Assembly: GCA_035758845.1 (NCBI GenBank) | Contig: DASTVZ010000012.1 | Span: 1 to 64,000 of the forward strand | DNA: 64,000 nucleotides | Source: JALZOC01 sp035758845 | Lineage (GTDB): Bacteria > Acidobacteriota > Vicinamibacteria > Vicinamibacterales > 2-12-FULL-66-21 | Reading direction: 5' to 3' | Part shown: one piece after another, positions 1 to 9,359 of the stretch | Layout: every line of letters starts with the position of its first letter | How positions within the stretch are numbered: position 1 is the first letter of the stretch | Position numbers and translations under genes: made by a program | Notes under the pieces: model-generated | Told to the model about the DNA's origin: nothing | Databases searched by the model: none | Seen by the model: the letters and a program-made list of their open reading frames with translations, nothing else

Positions 1-608
1 CGAACGGCAAGACCGCCGGAGAAATCAATGGGCCGGTGCAGTTCATCCCCGGCGAGGGTGCACAGCTGCAGGCTCACCACAGCTTCATCCGCTACCGTCT
101 GCCCGTGAACCTTCAGGGCGGCGAGTTCTCGATGATGATCAAGGGCGCTGACGAAGGATCGCCAGGTGACAAGAGCAAAGTCTTTTCAATGCAGGAGGGA
201 CCGGACGAAGGCGACATTACCGACGACGATTACCGGTTCACGGCCGAACTCCGCGGGGCTAACTACGGCGCACCGGGATCGGTGACGTTCCGCATCATCT
301 GCGGCGACGGCGTCTCGCGCGACGGAGATCGCCGGCAGCTCAATTTCAACAGTTCGCGCTGGTACTTCTGGAGATTCAGCTGGCAGACTGGAAGCGCCCG
401 ACTCGAAGTCAAGGTTGACAGCCCAACGGGCTCGACAATCTACGAGTCGACTGAGCATACGGGAAGCCACCCCTACCGGCCGGACCCTCACTACATGTAT
501 CTGGGTGCGCCGATCGGACGCGCCGGTGCAATTGACGCGACTCTCCCGGGCGGCATTTACAAGAACGTCTGGGCGTCATCGCGTCCACGGCCCAACTTCC
601 CGAACTGA
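1..608 (+). CDS. Secreted LamG/concanavalin-like protein, C-terminal part (5' end outside window)
   Basis: The frame is open from the first bases, so the start lies outside the window; about 200 residues remain. No enzyme motif is visible. The sequence matches the C-terminal two thirds of the protein at 13773-14903 over its whole length: both share a GEFSM segment, a GDKxKV-x-x-MQEG segment, an xITFR/VTFR strand, and a closing block reading PHYxYLGAPxGR then IYxNVWxSxRPRP. The alternating short strands suggest a jelly-roll (LamG-like) beta sandwich, so a role in carbohydrate or surface binding is possible but inferred only. A strong hairpin follows the stop. Calling it a paralogue is safe; the function is not known. 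Confidence 0.75.
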   Translation, partial: NGKTAGEINGPVQFIPGEGAQLQAHHSFIRYRLPVNLQGGEFSMMIKGADEGSPGDKSKVFSMQEGPDEGDITDDDYRFTAELRGANYGAPGSVTFRIICGDGVSRDGDRRQLNFNSSRWYFWRFSWQTGSARLEVKVDSPTGSTIYESTEHTGSHPYRPDPHYMYLGAPIGRAGAIDATLPGGIYKNVWASSRPRPNFPN

Positions 609-629
609 TCCGCTCGGTGGTTTTTCAAC

Positions 630-668
630 GCAGAAGGCAAAAGGGGCCAGAAACCCTTTGCCTTCTGC
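630..668 (+). terminator. Hairpin terminator after the LamG-like gene
   Basis: Positions 630-645 pair with 654-668 in a 15-bp stem with one bulged A, and the loop is 646-653. It sits 22 bases after the stop codon. No long T-run follows, so termination efficiency is uncertain. The arms carry AAAAGGC-like words also seen at 42506-42534. Confidence 0.6.
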
Positions 669-720
669 TGCTTACTTTGCCTTCCTCGTGGCCGTCGCGT
701 TACCATTAGGTAGCTACTAA

Positions 721-1890
721 ATGGCCACCAATACTTTCCGCCTGCAATATCTCGCCAAAGCTGCGGCAGGCGTCCCCCGCGATTTCGTCAATACATTCGT
801 CAGCGCGAAACTACACGCAATTCGGCCGACCGTGCTCATCTACAACTGCACGTGGGTCTGCGATGCGCGCTGCACGATGTGCAGCAACTGGAAGTGGGGC
901 GACCGGAAGTCGGACATGACGCTCGAACAACTCGAGCCGGTCATGAACAATCCCTTCTGGGGAGCGGTCGAGAATTTGAACATCTCAGGCGGGGAGCCGA
1001 CGACAAGGAACGACCTGCCGGAAATGGTGGAGTTGTTCCATCGTCACCTGCCACGGATGCGGAAGATCGGCATCAACACAACCGGACTCACGCCGAAGCG
1101 CGCGATTCCGATGCTGACCCGCATCGTCGAGTTCTGCGCGAAGCACGGAATCCTGATCAGCATTCGGGTCTCGCTCGACGGGATCGGCGACGTGCACGAT
1201 CAGGTGCGCGCGGTGAAGAAGGGGTTCGACAAAGCGTCGCAAACGATCGAGGCCATGCACGAGCTGTCGAGGAAGCACGACAACTTCTCGTTCGGCATCG
1301 CGTCGACGATCTTTGCCACCAACCTCACCGACGCGGAGAATATTCTCGCGTGGGCCCGCAAGAAGGGGCTCGACGTTGTGTTCAACATGCTCCGATTCAC
1401 GGATGCGATGCTGCACAACAAGGAGCTCGAGGAGCAGATCCGCTTCCGCCAGCGTGAAGAAGACTTTATGCGGAAGTTCTTCATCGATCGCGTGCAGGAG
1501 GAGTCGGTTCTCAGCGGTCAGGCCTTTCTGTATCTGCACTATGCCGACATGATCGCCAACGGCTACAAGCGGACGATGCCGTGCCCGTTCCAGAGCCAGG
1601 GTCTCTTGCTCAACCCGAACGGCGATCTGCACTATTGCGAGAATTCCCAGAAGATCGGCAACGTCCTGGACGATCCGGCCGATGTGCTGTATTTCAAGGC
1701 CGAGAACCTGATGCATCGCGAGCACCTGAAAAAGCAGGTGTGCCCGACGTGCCTCAGCCCGTGCCAGGTGAACGTCGGGGCGATGAAGCAGTTCGTGCCG
1801 TACGCGCGATTCCTCAAGCGCGCATACAAAGTAAAGCGCGATCCCGATCGCCATCTCGAGACGCTGCCCGTGGCGGAGCAGGTGCGGTAG
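721..1890 (+). CDS. Radical SAM protein with SPASM/Twitch-like C-terminus
   Basis: The 389-residue protein carries the radical SAM cluster motif CX3CX2C (VCDARCTMC, around residues 47-55), which binds the 4Fe-4S cluster that cleaves S-adenosylmethionine. The SAM-binding glycine motif follows as NISGGEPT. C-terminal cysteines (PCPFQS, HYCENS and a CPTCLSPC cluster around 340-350) resemble a SPASM/Twitch domain binding auxiliary clusters. Proteins of this layout modify peptides, lipids or sugars; the substrate here cannot be read from the sequence. It is followed within 10 bases by a flippase-like gene and then a large membrane protein gene, probably one operon. A lipid- or sugar-linked substrate is a guess from those neighbours. 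Confidence 0.85.
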   Translation: MATNTFRLQYLAKAAAGVPRDFVNTFVSAKLHAIRPTVLIYNCTWVCDARCTMCSNWKWGDRKSDMTLEQLEPVMNNPFWGAVENLNISGGEPTTRNDLPEMVELFHRHLPRMRKIGINTTGLTPKRAIPMLTRIVEFCAKHGILISIRVSLDGIGDVHDQVRAVKKGFDKASQTIEAMHELSRKHDNFSFGIASTIFATNLTDAENILAWARKKGLDVVFNMLRFTDAMLHNKELEEQIRFRQREEDFMRKFFIDRVQEESVLSGQAFLYLHYADMIANGYKRTMPCPFQSQGLLLNPNGDLHYCENSQKIGNVLDDPADVLYFKAENLMHREHLKKQVCPTCLSPCQVNVGAMKQFVPYARFLKRAYKVKRDPDRHLETLPVAEQVR

Positions 1891-1899
1891 ACTGCCTCC

Positions 1900-2853
1900 T
1901 TGCCACGGATTCTCCGAATCCTTGTCGCGGTTGTCCTGACCGCGATTGTTCTTTACGCCGCAAATCCTGCTGAAGTTATCCGCGCCACCGCCAATGCCGA
2001 CGTTTTCTGGCTGAGCGCGGCAGTGGCGCTCGTGCTCGTCGACCGGTCGCTCATGGCGCTTCGATGGATCGATCTACTCGTGGCGTTGACGCCTGGATCG
2101 CGGCCCCCCTTCAGCCGCGTACTGCGGATCTTCTTCGTCAGTTCGTTCGTCAGTAACTTCGTTCCCAGCGTTGCCGCCGATATGTATCGCGCATATGCGC
2201 TGGCCCGGTGCGACGTCCATCTCGCCGAATCGACGGCATCGGTGCTGATGGATCGCGTGCTTGGTGTGCTCTCGATGGTGATCGTCGGCGCGTGCGCGCT
2301 TCCCTTCGCGCGCGATATCGGCACCACTCGCGGCCTGACGTTCGCACTGTTTATCGCCTTCGCCGCCTGCGTTGCGGCAGGCGGAATTGTGTTCAGCGAA
2401 CGTGCCGCGGCGGCGTTTCTTCACATCATGAATCTTGCCCCGATCGCCATCGTCAGGCGAGCGGCGGAGTCATTGACCGAAGCGGTGCGACGATACGCGC
2501 ACCATCATGGGGCGCTCGGACGTGTGCTGCTCATGTCGATCGCCGTGCAGGCGATCCGGGTCATTCAGGCCTGGTGCCTCGGCGCAGCGCTCGGACTCGA
2601 GCTGCCACTGCTGATTTACTTTGCCGCCATTCCGGTCATCCTCCTGATCATGCAGGTGCCGGTGACGATTAACGGGCTCGGAACGACGCAGGTCGCGTTC
2701 GTGACGCTTCTCGGCGCCAGCGGTGCGGACCCGGCGCGCGCGACCGCCCTGTCGCTTCTCTTCCTCGCGCTCGGGGTGATCGGCAGCCTGCCGGGCGGAA
2801 TCATCTACGCATTCGCCGATCAGACAGAGCGTCATGGAGCGCAGCCATCGTGA
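1900..2853 (+). CDS. Flippase-like integral membrane protein (LPG synthase TM family)
   Basis: A 317-residue polytopic protein with about seven or eight hydrophobic segments. The SSFVSNFVPSVAADMYRAY stretch and the late NGLGTTQVAF segment are typical of the lysylphosphatidylglycerol synthase transmembrane (UPF0104/AglD-like) family, several members of which are thought to move lipid-linked sugars. The start is a TTG nine bases after the radical SAM stop; no better start was seen. Its stop overlaps the next gene in a GTGA arrangement. The soluble phosphatidylglycerol lysyltransferase domain is absent, so it is not a full MprF. Confidence 0.75.
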   Translation: MPRILRILVAVVLTAIVLYAANPAEVIRATANADVFWLSAAVALVLVDRSLMALRWIDLLVALTPGSRPPFSRVLRIFFVSSFVSNFVPSVAADMYRAYALARCDVHLAESTASVLMDRVLGVLSMVIVGACALPFARDIGTTRGLTFALFIAFAACVAAGGIVFSERAAAAFLHIMNLAPIAIVRRAAESLTEAVRRYAHHHGALGRVLLMSIAVQAIRVIQAWCLGAALGLELPLLIYFAAIPVILLIMQVPVTINGLGTTQVAFVTLLGASGADPARATALSLLFLALGVIGSLPGGIIYAFADQTERHGAQPS

Positions 2854-4859
2854 CGGCGAAATCGCTGGCGCTGACGGTGTTCTCCATAGCGCTGCTTGGA
2901 TTCGCTTGGATGATTGGCGGAGCGGGCGCGTGGATGTATCTGCTGATCTACTTGCTCGCCCTCGCCCCCGGTCTGCCGCTCGGCTTTGCGTTGTTCGGCC
3001 GGCATCATGCCGCTGGATGGATCGCCGCAGCCATCATCGGATACGCGCTGACGGCATTCGCCATCTGGATGCCGATTGCGGCGCGTAAACCATCGGTCGT
3101 CACCTTCGCCGCCTCGTGGGTCCTTGTGTCGGCGCTGTCATTCTTCGCGTGTCGCAGGATGACAAAGCCGGCTGTGGCGCTGCCTGCCTGGACGCCCGCT
3201 GGATCGACCGCGCTCCTGGCAGTGCTCGTGTTGACGCTTGCGGTGGCCACTCCACCATTCGCACGCGTCGGGCGGAGCGACGCCGACGGCAATCGCTACT
3301 ACCGCGCCTACTTCACTGCCGACTTCGTCTGGCACATGGCACTCACGTCCGAGATCGCGAAATTCGCCATGCCTCCGCGGAACCCCTATCTCGCGCGCCA
3401 GCCCATTCATTACTACTGGACTTACTATTTGCTGCCCGCGGCTGTCTCGGAGGTTGGTCCGCCGGCAGTGCGGGATGTTCAACTGTGTCTCAAGGTCAAC
3501 GCACTGATGACCGGATTGCTTCTGATGTCGTCAGTGTTCCTCAGCGCGTGGACCGTCGCCGGCCGGGCTGTCGCGTCCGCAATTGCATCCGGTCTCGGAT
3601 TGCTGGCATCGAGCGCGGAAGGGATCTACGAAACGTTCAAGCTATGGCAGCGTGGCGTGCCTCTTTCGGAGCTGAGAAACTGGAACATCGATGCGGTCAC
3701 CGCGTGGCCGCCGCTCGGTGGGCATCGGATCGACGGACTGCAGCGCTGTCTCTGGTATGTGCCGCAACACTCGATGGCGTACGCACTCGGGATCGTCGCG
3801 CTCGTCACCGCCGCGAGCCTCGGGCCGTCCGCCTCGCTTTCGGCGATCGCACTGTGCGGCATTGCACTTGGCTGTTCGGTTGCGTTCAATCCTCTGGTCG
3901 GCGGCATCTTCGCGCTGGCCTATGGGTTGTCGATCGCCGCCGCGGGTTGGAAACATCCAGCCACGGTTCTCCGCCACGCGATCGCGGCAGTGCCGGTCGC
4001 CGCCGCTCTCGTCTGGTGCGCATCCAATCAGATGGTCGAAGGGGCCGGCGGGTTCTTGCAATTCGGCTTTCTGGGAGCATCGCGTAATCAACCCATCGTC
4101 ACGCTGCTTTTATCGCTCGGGCCGATTCTCATGACCGGCGCCGCGGGCCTGATCGCGGCGGGCGGACTCCCCTTCGCGCCCGCTCTTCCCTACGCGATCC
4201 TGGCGGGCCTGTCGTTATTCCTGATGTATTTCGTCCGGCTGTCGGTGGATCAGGCGTGGATGGCCTTTCGTGCCGGCCAAATGATGATCATCGCGCTCGC
4301 CGCGTTGACCGCGAGGTTCATCGCTGCCTCGATGACGCCTTCGCGACGACTCGCGGCGAGCACGGTCATCGTGCTGGCTCTCATCACCGGCGCGCCGACG
4401 ACAATCATTGATGAGTACAACGCCCAGGACATTCACAACCTCTCCATGGGGCCTGGTTTTCCCTGGACCGTTGTCGTCACGACGCAACACCAGCGCGCCT
4501 TTGCGTGGATTAAGGCGAACACACCGGCAACGGCCGTCGTGCAGATGGATGCACGATCGCGTGAGCGATCGACGTGGAGCAACATCCCGTCGTTCGCCGA
4601 ACGCCGGATGGCGGGCGGACTGCCAATTTCGCTGCTGAACATACCGGAATATGCGGAACGGTCGGATCGAATTCGAGCGATGTACTCGACCGGCAGTCCT
4701 CAAGAAGCTGAGAACATCGCGCACAGCCTGAGGATCGATTACGTCTACGTCGACGAAGTCGAACGCCGCGCGTACCCAAATGGGATCCGGTTCGATGGGT
4801 CGAAGGCGTTCGAGAAAGTATTCGAGGAAGACCCCGTAGTCGTCTATCGCGTGCGGTGA
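2850..4859 (+). CDS. Large polytopic membrane protein, probable GT-C type glycosyltransferase
   Basis: A 669-residue protein with more than ten predicted membrane spans and a soluble C-terminal tail of about 140 residues. After the first four spans an extracytoplasmic loop contains DFVWHMALTSEI and the aromatic IHYYWTYYLL motif, an arrangement typical of GT-C fold transferases and of YYY-type (DUF2298-like) membrane proteins. Such enzymes transfer sugars from polyprenyl phosphates outside the membrane. Assignment rests on topology and these motifs, so the exact family is unsure. The GTG start overlaps the previous stop (GTGA), which supports translational coupling with the flippase-like gene. 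It ends base-to-base with the convergent gene at 4860. Confidence 0.6.
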   Translation: MTAKSLALTVFSIALLGFAWMIGGAGAWMYLLIYLLALAPGLPLGFALFGRHHAAGWIAAAIIGYALTAFAIWMPIAARKPSVVTFAASWVLVSALSFFACRRMTKPAVALPAWTPAGSTALLAVLVLTLAVATPPFARVGRSDADGNRYYRAYFTADFVWHMALTSEIAKFAMPPRNPYLARQPIHYYWTYYLLPAAVSEVGPPAVRDVQLCLKVNALMTGLLLMSSVFLSAWTVAGRAVASAIASGLGLLASSAEGIYETFKLWQRGVPLSELRNWNIDAVTAWPPLGGHRIDGLQRCLWYVPQHSMAYALGIVALVTAASLGPSASLSAIALCGIALGCSVAFNPLVGGIFALAYGLSIAAAGWKHPATVLRHAIAAVPVAAALVWCASNQMVEGAGGFLQFGFLGASRNQPIVTLLLSLGPILMTGAAGLIAAGGLPFAPALPYAILAGLSLFLMYFVRLSVDQAWMAFRAGQMMIIALAALTARFIAASMTPSRRLAASTVIVLALITGAPTTIIDEYNAQDIHNLSMGPGFPWTVVVTTQHQRAFAWIKANTPATAVVQMDARSRERSTWSNIPSFAERRMAGGLPISLLNIPEYAERSDRIRAMYSTGSPQEAENIAHSLRIDYVYVDEVERRAYPNGIRFDGSKAFEKVFEEDPVVVYRVR

Positions 4860-6038
4860 TCATCTGAGGGGCTGGCGCGCGTCGCGGCGCGCACTAATCA
4901 ACCACACGCCATCCAGGCGACGCGTCTGCTGCGGATTCCATCCGGTGTTCCACCGCATCGCAAACCCCTCCGTCGGATTAATCACCGCAACCCACGCAAG
5001 ATTGCCGCGCTGACGCTCGAACACGCCGAGCGCCTTGTCTGAACTGTAGTCCACCACCGCAGCACCTTCATCGCGCGCGCGGCGAAACGCACCGCTCCGC
5101 TCGATGTCCGACGGCAGCAGCGTCCGCGCCTCATTCCAGGCTGTGAAGCACTCGAGTTCCCGTCCCGTCGGAATCGCCGCCTGCAATCCCCCTTCGTAGT
5201 GAAACGTTGCCCCAAGTCCGGTCAGCCGCGTCAGTACTCCTGCCGCTCGGAAGCGTGCCGGCGAATCGTCGCGGCGGCCAGGCTCGAGCGCCGGACCGGC
5301 GCCGATTGGCTCGTCGCTGACCACCGGCTTGTTCCAGCGCTTGACGAGATCCGGACCTTCCGCGAGAGCAAGCACGTGACCCCATCCGTCGCTGCCAGAA
5401 TCACGCGGCGCATGCCATGTGATGTAGTCGCCTGCAGACGAACGGTCGAGACCTTCGACCAGTCCGAGAGCGACCGGGATCGTTCGCGGAACTCGCGACC
5501 GCAGCTTCACCAGCGTCTCGGGCCGGTGGATGTCGGGGAGTTGGCTCGGATGTCCTGGTTCGTTCGCGATCTCGATAAGTGCGTTGTCGTGCTCGGATAC
5601 GATCTTGCCGATCGCGTCGAGCTGCGCGTCCAGATCCAACGGCGCATCGCGCGTGCCCGCAAGGGCGACAATTTCCACGTGCAGTTGATGCGCCGCCGCA
5701 AGGTCGAGCAGTCGCGGCAACGCTCTGCGTCCGTCCTCGGCGGAGAGATTCATCCACCCACTACCCATCGCCAGCACCCGGACGACGGTGAGGCGCTGGC
5801 CTTCGGCCCAGGACAGAAAGCGTTCCACTTCCTCGTCTTTCCCCTGCGCGACGTACTCGAGCAGTCGGAAAGCGGTGATGCCGCGCCATTGGAATGGATG
5901 ACGATCGGCGGTTGCGAAGCTCGTGCCGGTCACGCGAAGGTGACGTTGGACGCGTACGGAGGCCGAGCTGCGATTGCAGGCAGCGCTCAGCACGGCTGCC
6001 ACTAGCACACAGGTCAGCGTCTTCGAAGCAAGAGACAC
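4860..6038 (-). CDS. Lipoprotein with GH-A clan (cellulase-like) TIM barrel
   Basis: A 392-residue protein with a lipoprotein signal peptide ending in a lipobox (VLSAAC, Cys21), so it should be anchored in the periplasm or outer membrane. The barrel begins with FQWRGITAFRLLEY and contains EIANEPGHPSQ, in which the NE(P) pair resembles the acid/base site of GH5-like enzymes. VVSDEPIGAG carries a Glu where the nucleophile would be expected late in the barrel. Fold and residue placement suggest a glycoside hydrolase; the substrate is unknown. It lies in tandem with another lipoprotein gene, whose start lies upstream, and faces the GT-C gene. Confidence 0.65.
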   Translation of the reverse strand: MSLASKTLTCVLVAAVLSAACNRSSASVRVQRHLRVTGTSFATADRHPFQWRGITAFRLLEYVAQGKDEEVERFLSWAEGQRLTVVRVLAMGSGWMNLSAEDGRRALPRLLDLAAAHQLHVEIVALAGTRDAPLDLDAQLDAIGKIVSEHDNALIEIANEPGHPSQLPDIHRPETLVKLRSRVPRTIPVALGLVEGLDRSSAGDYITWHAPRDSGSDGWGHVLALAEGPDLVKRWNKPVVSDEPIGAGPALEPGRRDDSPARFRAAGVLTRLTGLGATFHYEGGLQAAIPTGRELECFTAWNEARTLLPSDIERSGAFRRARDEGAAVVDYSSDKALGVFERQRGNLAWVAVINPTEGFAMRWNTGWNPQQTRRLDGVWLISARRDARQPLR

Positions 6039-6044
6039 CCTACC

Positions 6045-6935
6045 CTATTGTCGCCCGAAGAAGTTGCGGAACGAACTGGCGAGCCGGCCGGCGAAGTTGC
6101 TGTCGCACAACCACCAACGGCGGTTTTCGTACTTGCCGGTGAGAATGCAGTCTCCGCGCGCAGTGCCGACATCGCCGACGACACACGCTTTGTCGCCCGG
6201 ATCGCAGGCCTTGATCCGCGAGGTAAAGGAACAGGCGACGATCATATTCGCCGACACACCCGACGAGGCGACAACGATCGACTTCATGTTGAGCGAATAG
6301 TTGAGGATGTCGAAGTGAACGCGATTCGCTTCGATGTCTCCCCGTTCATCCGCCTTGCCCTTGCACGAATCGGTGAAATCACGGACGCACGTGCTGGCCG
6401 AGACGTTCGAGTGCGCGAAGTCGGTGAGAAACTGAATCGAAAGATCCTCGAGCTCTTTGTTCGAGTTGTGAACACGAATACCCTGAAGCGATCCGTTTGT
6501 CGCATTCTGGGGCCGCACACCGGCGCTGTTTGGCGACCCATAGCTCTCTGTCACCGTCAGCCTGATCTCGTAATCGGCGGGCGTCTTGATGTCCTTCGGC
6601 GCGCGCCACTTCACGACCGCGCCATCGCCGCTGAAGGTTCCAGCGTCGGCTTTCCACTCGAATTTCAACTGCTCGATCGGTGTCTCCTGGTCCTGCACCG
6701 CCGCGGTCAGAGTAATTTCGCTGTCCACCTCGACGCGGTCCGAGCTCGCGGAGATCGATTCGATGATTGGGGCAATGTTAACGGAAGGTCCGGTCGCCGG
6801 AGGGCGCGTCGATGACGATTGCGAAACCGGAGTAGGACTACTCGATGATCCGCCGCAGCTGGTGAACAGGCAACACGCAAACACGAATCCGCACGCGGCA
6901 GAAAGCGCTGCTACGTTTCGGCGTTCGCGTCGCAT
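6045..6935 (-). CDS. Hypothetical lipoprotein with Ig/PKD-like domain
   Basis: About 296 residues from the ATG at 6935; ten extra upstream codons are possible but that start would precede a poor signal peptide. The signal peptide ends in a lipobox (LFTSC) followed by a Ser/Pro/Thr-rich linker. Residues of about 50-145 form one Ig/PKD-like module (strands around EITLTAAVQD, FEWKADAGTF, YEIRLTVTESYG). The C-terminal half has paired cysteines (STCVRDF, DSCKG, VACSF, KACDPGDKACVV, GDCI, WWLCD), suggesting disulfides outside the cytoplasm. It does not resemble a named family. Six bases separate its stop from the start of the GH-like lipoprotein gene, so both are probably co-transcribed. Confidence 0.65.
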   Translation of the reverse strand: MRRERRNVAALSAACGFVFACCLFTSCGGSSSSPTPVSQSSSTRPPATGPSVNIAPIIESISASSDRVEVDSEITLTAAVQDQETPIEQLKFEWKADAGTFSGDGAVVKWRAPKDIKTPADYEIRLTVTESYGSPNSAGVRPQNATNGSLQGIRVHNSNKELEDLSIQFLTDFAHSNVSASTCVRDFTDSCKGKADERGDIEANRVHFDILNYSLNMKSIVVASSGVSANMIVACSFTSRIKACDPGDKACVVGDVGTARGDCILTGKYENRRWWLCDSNFAGRLASSFRNFFGRQ

Positions 6936-7093
6936 CGGAGCATCAAGGACTAACTCCACACCCATGTCGCAGCAGAGATAAACATTTCATTATAAAAGGT
7001 CGCGCGCTCGGTCGTCAATTTCTGCATCTCCGAGACAACTCACCAGAGGGATAGCGGAGGAAACACGGACTATTATTCTCTCTACTTGTCTCT

Positions 7094-9331
7094 GTGGTGA
7101 AGCCTCTCGCCTCTTCCCGTCGACTGTGTTACCTCGCGCTCGGTGCCGTGCTGCTGACGGCTGTCTGCGCGAGCGCGTGGATCACGATCGAGCACCGGCG
7201 CCTGCTGCGTGATTCGGGACTCGCCGGTGAGTATCGCGCGGGAGCCGAGTGGCAGGGCCCACCCGAGTTCACCGCGATCGATAACGGGTTCTCGGGGAAA
7301 CTCGTTCAGCAGCGGTCGCGTGAACGCAGCGGCGCGGCGTTCACAGCCATCTGGCGAGGCTACCTCCTGGTGCCGGCCAGGGATCGGTATCGCTTCTCGC
7401 TGCTCGCCGACGATCGAGCCTCGATCGAAATTGACAAGCGCCTGTTGATCGAGGGAGATAAGACGCGGCGCGAGTCAACGATCGAGCTGGCACGTGGACT
7501 TCATCCGATCGTCATTCGCTACTACGACGGCTTCGGACTGCAGGAACTCGACCTCCGATGGGCGAAAGCCTACGGTCCGCACGATCAGATTCCGCGAACG
7601 TTCTTCGTCTCTCATTTGATCTCCGGGGAAGAGGCCCAGCGGCGGATTGAGCTTTGGCGATGGGCTTCTCGACTTCCGCTGCTGTGGTCGCTGGCCCTGA
7701 TCGGCGTGGTGACCGCGTTCATCATCTATCGCTGCACGTTTTCCGCTGGCAGGGACCGACGCCGTGCTTTGCAGATGGTGCCGATCTACGCCATGGCGGC
7801 GACTGTGTTCATCATCGGCATTTCGTGGGGCATTCCGGATTACAGAGGGTGGGCCGTCGACGAAATCTCGCCGGGTGACGTCGACGATATCGTGGACCAT
7901 CGATTTGCCGCAGGCTGGGCGACGAACTACCCGCCCGTGCATTTCGCGCTGCTGGCAGTCGCATCCCTGCCGACGCGGGCCGCCGACGCGGTCGAACTCA
8001 CGCACGACACGCTCGAGCGATATTGGTACTTATGGTTGCTCAACCGCGCCGTCAGTGTCGGGATGGCGCTCGCGATTCTCGCGTTCATCTACTCGCTGAC
8101 TGATGCCGAATTCGGTCAGCGCGCAGCGCGCTTTGCGGTCACCTGCGCCCTGGTTGTGCTTCCGCTCACGTACTACTCCAAGACCGCCAACGTGGACGTG
8201 CCGTATTTGTTCTGGCTGACGGCATCGTGGCTCTATTACATGCGCGCGATCCGCCGCCGGAACCTACGAAACGCGTGTCTCTTCGCGGCAACCGGGGCGG
8301 CCGCCATCGCGACCAAGGATCAGGCGTATGGGTTCTACGTCATCCCTGCCGCCCACATCGTGTTCAACGCAGTCCGATCGCACGCGGACCCGTTGCCGCC
8401 ACACATCGACAGACGGGCGCTGTTCGCCATGGCCGGCGTTTTTGTCGCCGCCATGTTGATCCTCTTCAATGTGCCATTCAACCCGAGCGGCGTCCGCGAG
8501 CATTTTCGGGTCATTGTCGGACCCAGCAGCGCTCCGTTCCGGATGTATCCGTCCACGCCGGCTGGGTATCTTCACCTGTTCAGCGACAGCGTGTGGCAAA
8601 TGGGCAGTGCCATGAGCTGGCCGATTTTTGTCATCGGCAGCATCGGCGTCGCCGATGCGATCCGACTGAAAACCGTGCTCATCACCAGGTTGCTGCTGTT
8701 CGCGGTCTCGTATTTCCTGGCGTTCATCGTCATTGTCATGTACCACTACGACCGCTTTTTCATCGGAATCTGCCTGGTGTTTGCCGTCGCCGCGGGCGTC
8801 TGGCTGGATCGATGGACGCGCGCGGGAGCACCCTATCGTTACGCGCGCCTGACCATCGCCGGACTCGCGCTCGCGTACGGAGCTGCCCGCATCGTGTCAC
8901 TCGACGTGATGATGGTTCGAGATTCGCGCTACTTCGTCGAACACTGGATCATCGATCGAATCGTTCCCAGCACGCGGATCGCGGCCGACGGCATGCCAAT
9001 GTATTTACCTCGGCGGGCGGCATTGCTTTGGATTCCCATTTCGCCCCAGCCGGCGGCGCTTCGCGAACAGCAGCCGACATTCGTGATCCTCAATCCCGCC
9101 TACAGTGCGCGGGGATCAGATAACCGCGCTTCCAACGAGTTCTACTCGTCATTGGCGGATGGAAGCGCCGGCTACCGGCGCGCGTTGTCGTATCGAACGC
9201 ATCTCTGGTTCTCGCCGCTCCAATGGGAGGCCCGCTTCAACGGCCGGACCGAGGATCAATTCAGCAACGTGACCAAGGTCAATCCGACAATTGAGGTCTA
9301 CGAACGGATTGCCTCGGGAGCGCAGCGCTGA
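7094..9331 (+). CDS. PA14 domain fused to GT-C glycosyltransferase (PMT/ArnT-like)
   Basis: A 745-residue protein with a GTG start. One membrane span (residues about 11-30) is followed by a PA14-like beta module (about 38-160: GLAGEYRAGAEW, RYRFSLLADDRASIEID, HPIVIRYYDGFG). Then come about ten spans with an ArnT/PMT-type first loop containing the acidic pair region WAVDEISPGDVDDI and NYPPVHF. PA14 modules bind carbohydrates, and GT-C enzymes move sugars from polyprenyl-phosphate donors onto acceptors outside the membrane, so the fusion suggests a surface transferase with its own sugar-binding module. The donor and acceptor are unknown. The gene stands alone, divergent from the lipoprotein pair. 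Confidence 0.7.
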   Translation: MVKPLASSRRLCYLALGAVLLTAVCASAWITIEHRRLLRDSGLAGEYRAGAEWQGPPEFTAIDNGFSGKLVQQRSRERSGAAFTAIWRGYLLVPARDRYRFSLLADDRASIEIDKRLLIEGDKTRRESTIELARGLHPIVIRYYDGFGLQELDLRWAKAYGPHDQIPRTFFVSHLISGEEAQRRIELWRWASRLPLLWSLALIGVVTAFIIYRCTFSAGRDRRRALQMVPIYAMAATVFIIGISWGIPDYRGWAVDEISPGDVDDIVDHRFAAGWATNYPPVHFALLAVASLPTRAADAVELTHDTLERYWYLWLLNRAVSVGMALAILAFIYSLTDAEFGQRAARFAVTCALVVLPLTYYSKTANVDVPYLFWLTASWLYYMRAIRRRNLRNACLFAATGAAAIATKDQAYGFYVIPAAHIVFNAVRSHADPLPPHIDRRALFAMAGVFVAAMLILFNVPFNPSGVREHFRVIVGPSSAPFRMYPSTPAGYLHLFSDSVWQMGSAMSWPIFVIGSIGVADAIRLKTVLITRLLLFAVSYFLAFIVIVMYHYDRFFIGICLVFAVAAGVWLDRWTRAGAPYRYARLTIAGLALAYGAARIVSLDVMMVRDSRYFVEHWIIDRIVPSTRIAADGMPMYLPRRAALLWIPISPQPAALREQQPTFVILNPAYSARGSDNRASNEFYSSLADGSAGYRRALSYRTHLWFSPLQWEARFNGRTEDQFSNVTKVNPTIEVYERIASGAQR

Positions 9332-9359
9332 AACATGTGGCGGTCAGTTTGTTCTGACC

